DNA of 64,000 nucleotides from Lycorma delicatula (Eukaryota > Arthropoda > Insecta > Hemiptera > Fulgoridae): the NCBI RefSeq assembly GCF_047948215.1, contig NC_134456.1:80776515-80840514 (forward strand), written 5' to 3'. This document shows positions 22,557 to 31,420 of this stretch, piece by piece (position 1 is the first letter of the stretch; each line of letters opens with the position of its first letter). Below the pieces are notes generated by a model. That model was not told the origin of the DNA. It searched no databases and worked only from the letters and a program-made list of their open reading frames with translations. Position numbers and translations under genes: made by a program.

Positions 22557-22985
22557 TATACTTATAAACTTCTGTACTGATGATGGTTTTGGGGTCTGGG
22601 AGATCTGAAACGCGAAAATATGTCAAAATTTTCCGGAAGTCAAATCATGGTACCCATTACAATAGATAACTATCTTACGAACTCTACTAAAATATATCGA
22701 CAGAACAAAAAAACTTATTAATAACTCGTATTATACTTAAATAATGCATAACATCAGAAAAAAATTCACTTCATACACTGCATAATTACATTAGAAAAAT
22801 ATTACACAAGCCAACGCTGATGGCTGTCATCATAACCTGGCATTTCGTAACTAAGGAAAAGATAAAGTAAAATATTTATAAAAAAAAAATCCTATTGATA
22901 TTTGTTTATTATAGGATTTATTTATAACATACAAACGCTTGGAGGAAATGTTTTACTAAATAAAAATATATTCCAGTTCTGTTAA
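22557..22985. other. AT-rich spacer
   Basis: A CTGATGATGG...CTGAAACGCG motif lies at 22577-22615. Otherwise unremarkable AT-rich sequence. Confidence 0.4.
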
Positions 22986-23299
22986 CCTATTTTCTAGAGA
23001 TGTTATGGAAAAGCTGGTTGCTATTTGTGACGACGATTGTAACGGGCTCGTAAACAACATTGCTCAAAACAACAACTGGAAACGATCCCCGGAAGTCTAC
23101 ACATCGCAAATTAATTATAGACGTATTTATTGATGAAGTTAACAACATCTTGGGCAGCGAAGGGGCATGCGAAGTGATGAACTAACCCGCACAACGTACT
23201 ATGCCAAAATGTACCGACGTTGCGTACGTCTAGAACGTCACATATTCTTTCTCAGTTTCCTTATAACAGGTTGCAAGTCTCTAATTTGTTTTAATATCT
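22986..23299. other. Unidentified GC-balanced segment
   Basis: Composition is clearly less AT-rich than its flanks. A plus-strand reading after TTTTCTAG at 22990-22997 gives a ~40-codon open stretch containing MEKLVAICDDDCNGLVNN. I do not recognise it. It could be a TE fragment or part of an exon; the frame then hits stops. Confidence 0.3.
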
Positions 23300-23620
23300 T
23301 ATCTTCCTATGGGTGAGACCGCTGAACAGAATGAGGATACCAGTTCCCATAGTCTTACATTGTATCACAGATATAATAAAACTATATGATCTACTGGAGA
23401 CAGGTGTAACCAGGACCGACTTTAGGGTGCGTGTGATTAGCAGTAAACAGCTCAGAATTAACCTGCAAAAAAGAATCAATGAACCAGGAGGGACCCCGAC
23501 GAGCAGGACAGCGATGTTAGCTGCATGCACAGGGTGGGTTAATCTACAACCACGTCACTCAGGGCCGACCGAGACGTCTTCTAGGCGATTACCGGTTGCC
23601 CTTGAATAGTTAAAAATTTT
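23300..23620 (+). repeat. Family F: GC-rich retroelement tail, copy 2
   Basis: It ends GACGTCTTCTAGGCGATTAC, CGGTTGCCCTTGAATAGTTA and then AAAA, matching copy 1 near 5395-5455. The upstream half differs from copy 1, so only the 3' part is shared, as expected for 5'-variable non-LTR insertions. A 98-codon open frame runs through it without a recognised domain. Confidence 0.5.
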
Positions 23621-23649
23621 AAAAAATGCATACAAAGCCCAGAATTAAC

Positions 23650-23950
23650 CTACCCATCGGGTTGGTCTAGTAGTGAACGCGTCTTCCCAAATCAGCTGAT
23701 TTGGAAGTCGAGAGTTCCAGCATTCAAGTCCTAGTAAAGGCTAGATCGCGGATGAGACAGGCTAGATGAATACTAGATCGTGGATACCGGTGTTCTTTGG
23801 TGGTTGGGTTTCAATTAAACACACACCTCAGGAATGGTCGAACTGAGACTGTACAAGACTACACTTCATTTACACTCATACATATCATCCTCTGAAGTAA
23901 TTACCTGAATGGTAATTCCCGAAGGCTAAACAGGATAAAGAAAGAAAAGC
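23650..23950 (+). repeat. tRNA-derived SINE, family D (tail type D1), best-preserved copy
   Basis: The head CCCATCGGGTTGGTCTAGTA holds a box-A match (TGGTCTAGTAG). GCATTCAAGTCC is the box B. The body reads GATACCGGTGTTCTTTGGTG, TTTCAATTAAACACACACCT and CAGGAATGGTCGAACTGAGA. The D1 tail, CTGAAGTAATTACCTGAATG and TAATTCCCGAAGGCTAAAC, is followed by an A-rich end. There is a local duplication around GGCTAGATCG / GGCTAGATGA. Confidence 0.87.
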
Positions 23951-24342
23951 TCAGAATTAAACAGAAGGATATTGATTTCGTTTGTATCATGAGAGGTGAT
24001 GCATATTATTAATATTGTGTTTCAGGTGGGCCATCTTTGGGTGGTCTCCTGACACTTTCTTCTTAACCAAAAATTGTACGTATTGTTGCAATCCTTTTGA
24101 CAACCGATTGTAAAAATTAAATCATTCAAAAAAATTAAAATTATATCATTAGCCATAGCAAATGATATTCTTCTCTATTGATCTCGAAACATTGTCAAAG
24201 TATTAACTTAAACCACTCTGACTAATTATTCATACGTTTACCAAATGAACGGCTTTGCTAAAAAAAAAGTTAGATTATTCATTTCCATTTAAGCTTCTTA
24301 ATCCTCAGTTCTTTGTTTGATAACATCTGCCTTATGCTGTGT
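23951..24342. other. AT-rich stretch with a possible splice-acceptor-like site
   Basis: TATTGTGTTTCAG at 24013-24025 is followed by a short open reading to about 24116 (WAIFGWSPDTFFL...). This could be chance. Otherwise nothing recognised. Confidence 0.3.
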
Positions 24343-24454
24343 ACTAGTAAAAATGGATTCAGGGATGGTCAAATTGGATATTTCCGTTGAAATCTGAAAA
24401 CCGAAATTTTTGGCGATCACAATATTTCCTTTACCTCGTACAAGGAAGTAAAAT
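24343..24454 (+). repeat. Family A HINE-like repeat, terminal fragment (copy 4)
   Basis: Contains CTAGTAAAAATGGATTCAGG, ATATTTCCGTTGAAATCTGA and AAACCGAAATTTTTGGCGAT, then the terminal palindrome region TTTCCTTTACCTCGTACAAG GAAGTAAAA. Only the last ~110 bp of the element is present. Confidence 0.83.
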
Positions 24455-24613
24455 GAAGATTGGCTGTGGGATCTGGGGTTTCTTACAGATATTATGGAAC
24501 ATTTGAACATTTTAAATGTAAAACTACAAGGTAGAAATTGCTTGATTCCGATACTATTTAGTTCTATATCATCTATTATAGTTAAAATTTCTCTTTTTAT
24601 AAACGATTTTAAT

Positions 24614-24640
24614 AAAAAAAAAAAAAAAAAAAAAAAAAAC
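24614..24640. repeat. 27-base poly(A) run
   Basis: An uninterrupted A homopolymer (C follows) next to a hAT relic. It may be a remnant retroelement tail. Confidence 0.8.
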
Positions 24641-24649
24641 TGTTACATT

Positions 24650-25084
24650 TGAAATGAATGATAAAGTTAGAGATAAAATCTGACAACCTTCCTAATTATG
24701 ATAGGTATGAAAACTTAATTTCCAAATTAAAGTCTCATTTGAAACAAGTTTTATGATTTTGAAAAGTATAATAAAAATGTTGATTTTTTTTACAACCCTT
24801 TTTTATTGCTATCGAATGAAGACTTGTGCCACCATCCTTCTGAAATTCAAACAGAAATAAGTGATCTTCAGCAACAAAATTTTCTTAAAAATAAGAAAGT
24901 AATTTCAATCCCAGGTAGTGAAAATTATATTGAGTTTTGGAAATTTCTCTCACCTACTGATTTTTCAAATTTGTACGAGTTTGATCTGAAAATTTGTTAT
25001 AGGTTTGGCTCCACATGTGTTTGTGATCGATCATTCACAATTATGAATATGATAAAATATAAATTCCGATCAATTTACATTTAA
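24650..25084 (+). pseudogene. hAT-superfamily transposase C-terminal relic (dimerisation region)
   Basis: Three frames in succession give DNLPNYDRYENLISKLKSHL, FDFEKYNKNVDFFYNPF and SNEDLCHHPSEIQTEISDLQ. After these comes EFWKFLSPTDFSNLYEFDLK, ending RFGSTCVCDRSFTIMN.IK. The order (NPF, P.E.Q.EL.DLQ, FW..L....P.L...A......FGSTY.CE..FS.MN..K.K.R) is that of the ZBED5/FAM200/GTF2IRD2-type hAT C-terminus. In active members this part holds the last acidic residue and the dimer interface. Frameshifts and the absent catalytic core make it dead. Confidence 0.78.
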
Positions 25085-25678
25085 AATTTACATTTTCTAC
25101 GATCAATTCGTAGAAATTTTAATCAATTTTTTTTGTTTTTTTTAATAAACAATTCTTCGTAGAAAAATTAATTTATTGTAGGATGTTATTATTTCTGAAT
25201 AATACTGATTATTAGTTTTACTGTAATTTACACCTGTAATAATTGTCCATGTTTGAATTAATCTTTTACAATTTATAATTACATTTAGTAATGCAGTATC
25301 ATTGTCAATATTCAACTATCAATAATTTATTGTAAAATGAAATGTTTTGACTTATTATTGACAAATCAACACATCTATATATTTCTTTTATCAACATCAT
25401 ATATTTGTACAGTACCTAATTAAATTAAAAATATCTCATATGAAATATGTTACCCGTGCATTCGTAACCGTTTGAATAAAAGTTATTTTGAACGGAAAAG
25501 TTTTACGTTTAATTTTTTCATTTTTGTTCTGCCTGATGTGATATTTAGGGTAATATTTAAAAAATAAGTCTGTTAAGAAAATTCTCACGTAAAAATTAAG
25601 TGAAGTCATAAACTTAAAAATAAAAAAAAAGTGAGGATGGAAAGAATTTGGTAATGAGAGTGGCACTCTTAAAATTCA
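25085..25678. other. AT-rich spacer
   Basis: A TCTACGATCAATTCGTAGA inverted repeat lies at 25095-25113. No gene seen. Confidence 0.4.
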
Positions 25679-26165
25679 ATGCTCAAAATGTGGCACCTTA
25701 TTGAAAAAGGTTGGCCACGGATGATCTATAATCATAAGTTATATAACAATCTCTACAATCATGATATGATTTTAAAAACTAGCATGCAAGATCGGAGGAC
25801 GTCTACTAAAGGCCGAAATAAATTAAAGAAGTTTTTACAAGATGTATTCTTTACCGGATCTAAAATTGCTTGAAAAATTCGTTTCAGAGTCTAGTGATAG
25901 CCCAAAGCCCTCTGCAAAATTAAATAAATGGAAGCTCGAAATTAATAAAAAACGATTTTGTGAATTATTTGAAAAAATAGGCAAGATATGTTAAAGAATA
26001 ATCTATTAAATACGGGTCCTGGATTAATAAAAGTGTGTTCCACGTTGGAACCATTAAAAAGGTTAATTTTCAGTCGATTTTTGGTCGGAAAATTGAGGAA
26101 TATTTTTTATTATCACTGTCGGATAGAATGCTGAAGCTTTACTACCTATTATAAAGATGAGTATT
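25679..26165 (+). other. Unrecognised open segments
   Basis: A 64-codon frame at 25679-25873 is followed in another frame by KFVSESSDSPKPSAKLNKWK and KKRFCELFEKI. This has normal amino-acid complexity for decayed coding DNA. I cannot assign it. Position just before a Merlin/ISXO2-like relic suggests it may belong to that element. Confidence 0.3.
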
Positions 26166-26169
26166 AAAC

Positions 26170-26425
26170 CTAGATAGAGGCTATAACTTTCAACGATTGG
26201 TGAGCCAGCAGCAGATCCAAAATTTAAGAGAAATTTTATTCATCAAACGGTGAAAAGATTCCAAAATTTCATGGATCCATAAGCAGGAACTAAAAAAGCC
26301 GATGATTAAGAATGCATGGAAGCTAGCCAAACATCGGAATAAGATTGCATATGGTACAAATAGAAATCTACTGAATTCAATTTTTATTGAATTTTTGTGG
26401 CGCCAACTACACAAAAAATGACTGC
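26170..26425 (+). pseudogene. Merlin / ISXO2-like transposase C-terminal relic
   Basis: Plus-strand frames give NFIHQTVKRFQNFMDP, then AGTKKADD, then NAWKLAKHRNKIAYGTNRNL and LNSIFIEFLWRQ. In Merlin (IS1016/ISXO2-like DDE) transposases the C-terminus reads NHS.NFVDP.TGAHT..IE..W...K......L..YL.EF.WR. Here the NFMDP-AGT, NAW..AK and L..IFIEFLWR elements are present with a frameshift between. Short, so assignment is moderate. Confidence 0.55.
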
Positions 26426-26650
26426 TACATATATCTGCAAATATTTCATGTATAGCTGATAATTAGTCACCACAACAAAGGTACATAATGAATAAAATAT
26501 TAAAACAATTATCGAACGTAAAAAGAAGTTAATGTTAGAAATTATTGTACAAATATTTTTTTCTTCAAAGGGAACAGAAAAGATCGTCTGTTATGATTGT
26601 GTTTTTTTTTTTTATAAAAATAATATTACACTCGGACTTTTTAAAGTTAT
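26426..26650. other. AT-rich spacer
   Basis: AT-rich spacer with nothing recognisable. Confidence 0.4.
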
Positions 26651-26651
26651 T

Positions 26652-27774
26652 TTAATACTCTTGTGGCATTTATAAACATAAAAAAGGCATTTGATGACGT
26701 AGAATGGTATAAAATGTTCAGCATTTAAAAAAAATTAGGATTCAAGTATAGAGATAGAAGAACAATTGCTAACAGAAATCAAACCGCAACAGTAATAATC
26801 GAAGAACATAAGAAAGAAGCCGTAATAAGAAAGGGAGTCCGACAAGGATGTTCCCTATTCCGGTTACATTTTAATTTTTACATAGAACTAGCAGTTAATC
26901 ATGTTAAAGAATAATTTAGATCCGGAATAACAGTGCAAGGTTAAAAGATAAAGATGTTACAATTTGCTGATGATGTAGTAATTCTAGCTGAGAATAAAAA
27001 AGATTTAGAATAAACAATGAATGGCATGGATGAAGTCCTACGCAAGAACTACCGCACGAAAATAGACAAGAACAAAACGAAAGTAATGAAATCTAGTAGA
27101 AATAATGTAGATGGACCACTGATTATAAAGATTGTAAGAGAAAAGATTATGGAAGTAGAAGAATTTTGTTATTTTGAAAGTAGAATTATTAAAGATTAGC
27201 AAGAGCGATAAAAAAATTCCGAACAGCATAGGCGAAACGAGCTTTCAGTCAGAAATATAATTTGCTTACATCAAAAATTAATTTAAACTTCAGGAAAAGA
27301 TTTTTGAAGGTATATATTTGGAGCGTAGCTTTATATGGAAGTGAAACTTGGATGATCGGAGTACCTGAGAAGAAAAGATTAGAAGCTTTTAAAATGGTTT
27401 GCTATAGGAGAATGTTAAAAATTATGTGGATGGATAGTGACAAATGAAGAGATGTTGAGATAAACTGATGAAGTAAGAAAAGCATTTGGAAAAATATAGT
27501 TATAGTAAATGCAGTTATAGTTATAGTTATATAGTTATAGTAAAGAAGAGATAGACTTATAGGAAACATATTAAGGCATTCTGGAATAGTCGCTTTTATA
27601 TTGGAGGGATAGGTAGATGGGACAAATTGTGAGGCAGGCAACGTTTGGAATATGTAAAACAAATTGTTAGGGATGTGGGATGTAGAGAGTATACCGAAAT
27701 GAAACGACTAGCACTAGATAGGGAATCTTGGAGAACTGTATCAAACCAGTCAAATGACTGAAGACAAAAAAAAA
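26652..27774 (+). pseudogene. RTE-type LINE, copy 2: RT palm to 3' end
   Basis: It starts within the palm (LVAFINIKKAFDDVEWYKMF), then EEHKKEAVIRKGVRQGCSLF and the catalytic box QFADDVVILAE near 26960. The thumb follows (KTKVMKSSRNN, IMEVEEFCYFESRI), then LYGSETWMIGV (read across frames), KRLEAFKM.CYRRMLKI and the GACTGAAGACAAAAAAAAA end. Multiple stops and frameshifts. An (AGTTAT)n expansion interrupts it at 27491-27545. In RTE elements this protein nicks DNA and primes reverse transcription of its own RNA. Dead, 5'-truncated. Confidence 0.88.
27491..27545. repeat. (AGTTAT)n short tandem repeat inside LINE
   Basis: Imperfect hexanucleotide repeats (TATAGTTATAGT units) sit where the other RTE copies read KNTVKRRDRLIGH. 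The array arose after insertion. Confidence 0.8.
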
Positions 27775-29357
27775 TACTCGTCTAAATTTCTGATAAAACA
27801 CGCTACAGTATGTTAATTTATCTTTCTATTCAAAATTTGTACAAATTTAAATCCATTCAAAGGTTTTAAGTTATGTTATAATCTTTTACCCAAATTTTTT
27901 GACTTGTTTTTAAATATAACGACTGAAATTGACGGGAATTGTAGGTGGAGAAAAAATATTACGATAAAAATTGATTGAATAGTATAAAACTAATCACAAA
28001 AAATATATACGTTCCAAAAGTAATTTCATACAACGCTCTTCTCTTGTAATAAACTACAATGTACAGAAAAAAATTAACGGAGGCCTGTAAATAAAATATG
28101 ATAAAAATGAAATAACTTAAAAATCATTTAATTTTGATAGGCTATTAAATGAAACATATTTATTCATTACATTTTAAATTCACTTTTTTAAAAGTATTCA
28201 TAAAATTTTATGTGATGCGCTTGGGGTTTTTTTTTTATAACGGCTTACTCCAGTATAGTAATAAAAACCTCACAATAAAAAACTTATCATTATAAACAAA
28301 GCAATATTATATAGAAACTATACTAAGACCATTTTACCTTCATTTAAAATTGATTTCTGAATACATAAACATTTTTACAGTACTTATTGCTCAATTAAAA
28401 TTAATATTTAAACGTATTTTTAATTTTTTTGCCTTTAATTTTTATATAAGTTAATTTTAAAAAGCATAGCTTAATAGTACTCGGAAAAACATTCTTTTTT
28501 TTATATATAGTTTTGATTCGTTAATTATCTCCGGAGATAGAAATCAAATTTGACCGTCATTATACAAATTTTGGGATAAATTATTATCGATCAATTAAGG
28601 GATAATTACTGATATTTAGCAGTAATTCACTTTTGTCAGTATGATATTTGAACTTTTTAGCTTACAAGACCATTTAAAATACCAGAAAAAACAATAATTT
28701 TGTTTATTAAAATTGCAAGTATGTTTGAAAACTTCGCTAGGCTCTCCTAATTAATCAATTTAAATTTTTCAAAATGCAATTGAAAGTTTGAGTGCTCTTT
28801 TATATTTGATTATAGTTTCAAGAAGCTAGCTACAATTTGGAAAAATTGCATTTTTTTAAAAATCTGGATTGCAAAATTATTGTGCAAAAACTGTCAGACC
28901 GATTTTGTTGAAATTTGGAGCGTTGCTTTATTATTACTAACAATTCTTTGAAGCAAAGTCTGAAGGTCGTAAGTATAAGTACTCGGAAAAATTCCAAAAA
29001 AAAATTTTTTTTAATTTTTTTGACGATATTGCCATTTTTACATTAATACATTATTATACATTATTCGATCTGCAACCGTTGATATTGAATGTAAAATTAA
29101 ATACAAAAAACTTTTTTTTCTCTCGATCTTTTCTCTGAAATGAACAGTTATCGAGTTGTTTAGGGAAATAGAAGAAAAAATGGATATTTTTGCGATTATT
29201 TTACATTTTGTTTAAAAAAAATTTAAGCACATATTTTTCAACTGACTCATAACGAAATAATCATTTCTGATGATATTACGGAGGCATTAAATTTAAAATT
29301 AGTGATCGTGTAGAAAAATTCCAAATATGCCCATTTTAAAACAGATACCGCCTGAAC
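27775..29357. other. AT-rich stretch with an old HINE-like phrase
   Basis: No gene. At 28895-28925 the phrase CAGACCGATTTTGTTGAAAT TTGGAG resembles the CCGATTTTGACCAAACTTGG phrase of family B, suggesting an unclassified old repeat over about 28540-29340. Boundaries cannot be set from one copy. Confidence 0.4.
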
Positions 29358-29655
29358 TATAATGATTAACTCGTCATTGCAGATCAGTTGTTTAACAGCT
29401 GATTTTCGAAGTCCAGGGTTCTGATATTCAAATTCTAGTAAAACGTAGTTGTTTTTATATGGATTTGAATACTAGACAGTGGATACCGGTGTATTTTTGG
29501 TTGGGGTTCAATTAACCACAGGTTTCAGAAAGGAGGCCTGAGTCTGTACAAGACTACATTTCATATATATGTCATAAATATCACCATTAGAATTGACCAT
29601 GTGAGGAAGGGGTTGTTCCTAGTTGAAAAGATTGCAACGTACATATTAGGAAAAA
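29358..29655 (+). repeat. tRNA-derived SINE, family D (tail type D2)
   Basis: The head is diverged. CAGTTGTTTAACAGCTGATT and ATATTCAAATTCTAG (box B degraded) are followed by GATACCGGTGTATTTTTGGT. The D2 tail, GGGGTTGTTCCTAGTTGAAA then AGATTGCAACGTACATATTA, ends in an A-run. Same subtype as 8587-8895. Confidence 0.78.
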
Positions 29656-29961
29656 AAATTAGGTTTAGAAGATGTTTGAAAATTGTTGATGTGTATAGAT
29701 TTTTTTATAGCCTTCTATTTGTACCGTTTAACAGTAAACGTTATTTACCGTTATAATTCATGATAAGAGGTTGGTAAAATAATACTAGCGTAACATTAAA
29801 AAGTAAAGTGTAGGTGTTATAGAATTCAATGATATAATCTCTGTCCGTATTAATGTTTGTATCGGAAAAATTATATAAATACTCGATACACGTTACAAAT
29901 CATTCATCTCATCCTTAAGAAATACTTAACCGTGGTCCGGGAGGTTAAAAGAAAAGAAAAA
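29656..29961. other. AT-rich spacer
   Basis: AT-rich spacer with nothing recognisable. Confidence 0.4.
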
Positions 29962-31024
29962 AAACCTTATGGGAAAATGAGTAAGTTACATACTTATTAA
30001 AAGTGGCTATAATTGAATACGATGTTTAATCCCTTTAAACACATGCTGTTATGTTTGTTGAGGAATTGGAGCGAAACATCGTTCAATTTCGCTCTGCGAT
30101 TCGGGAATGGTGTGAGGATGAGTTTTGTAAGCAACATCCTTAAGGTGTTCCCACAACAAACGTCAGGAGAGGATAGATCAGGAGACCGTTCTAAGGGAAC
30201 CACAACCACTCCGAAATCACTTGTTCATGAAAACACCGATCCAAGAAATGTCATAGTGTTGTTGACTGTATGAGCAGTAGCATTGTCCTCCTGAACCACG
30301 TGTAATCTAGCCGACCTGAAGGTACAGCGTTTAAAAATTGTTGCACCATCTGTATGTAGCGCTCACTGTTCACTGTGCCATGAAAAAATGTCATGAAGAT
30401 TTGCCTGCGTGAAATTGCATCCCAAAGATCTAATTTTTGTCTGTGAAGAGGAGAATCCTGCAGCTGATGTGAATTTTCCGTACACCAAACGCGTGAATTC
30501 CGTGCGTATACATTAAAGTGTAATCGTGCCTCGTCAGACCGAAACCAGACATCAAGTTCTTCCTCATCTGTCGTTGCAGATAATATAAATCACTGACAGA
30601 AAACTGCACGTTTTCCAGTGTCTGCAAGTAACACCACGAATTCTGTACGGATGAATCTTTAAACACTTGCGTAATGCTATGTGGTTACTACTAACAAAGA
30701 GACCAGACTGGCTAGGCGTCGCAGAGACTTCTTATTACTAACAGAATATGCGGCTTGGACGTTGATCAATTTTTCTGGTGTTAGCACTTTCGGTCGACAA
30801 TTTTTGGCTGCAATTGCCATATTCCCACTCACTTGGAACTTGTCATACAGCCGCTTGATGGAGGTTGATTGTTCCATCCACATCTTACTTTCTGTGAAGG
30901 CATTCTGGGTCTCGGTATAACTGGCACATCTAATGTATTGGGAGACAATGAATATTTTTTGCTACATTGTGTTAACCATTTTTCCTCAATTTTCCTATAA
31001 GGTTGTGTCACTTTTTGAACACTA
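29962..31024 (-). pseudogene. Tc1/mariner-superfamily transposase relic, copy 1
   Basis: Read leftwards from the right terminus (GTTCAAAAAGTGACACAACC, 31004-31023), frames give SIKRLYDKFQVSGN and RPKVLTPEKLINVQAAYSVS with KKSLRRLAS (N-terminal HTH). Later come CTENSHQL, FFHGTVNSERYIQMVQQF and a C-terminal NRRAKLNDVS region. The order matches the insect mariner-like family with RRPRVLT...QAS...SPQKSLRRL / F.DEAWFHLSGYVNSQN / VWCA.S..RI.GP.FF..TVNS..Y. The left terminus keeps only AACCTTATGGGAAAATGAGT. Copy 2 of the same family is at 57319. Many stops; inactive. Confidence 0.8.
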
Positions 31025-31138
31025 TATAAATCTATATTTTTCATAGAACCGATTGTAAAAAAAAAATTCTATAGTATTTATAATTATGTTATAATTCTGA
31101 TGACAAATATTATTATTTTAACCAGCTATATGTCATGA
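31025..31138. other. AT-rich spacer
   Basis: AT-rich spacer with nothing recognisable. Confidence 0.4.
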
Positions 31139-31420
31139 CAACCCACCGGGTACAAGTGGTGAACTCGTCATCGTAAATCAGCTGATTTCGAAGTCGAGAA
31201 TTATAAGTTCAAATCCAAGTAAAGGCAGTTACTTTTATACGGTTTTTTAATACTAGATCGTGGTACCAGTGTTCTTTGGTGGTTGGTTTCAATTACCCAC
31301 ACATCTCAGGAGTGGTTGACCCGAGACTGTATATGACTGCACTTCATTTACATTTATACATACCTTCCTCATTAATCTTCTGAAGTAATATATTGAGGTG
31401 GTTCAGGAGGCTAAACCATC
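31139..31420 (+). repeat. tRNA-derived SINE, family D (tail type D1)
   Basis: The head is CCCACCGGGTACAAGTGGTG, with CATCGTAAATCAGCTGATTT and box-B-like AAGTTCAAATCC. The body reads GGTACCAGTGTTCTTTGGTG and TCAGGAGTGGTTGACCCGAG. The tail, CTGAAGTAATATATTGAGGT GGTTCAGGAGGCTAAAC, is the D1 type. Confidence 0.85.
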
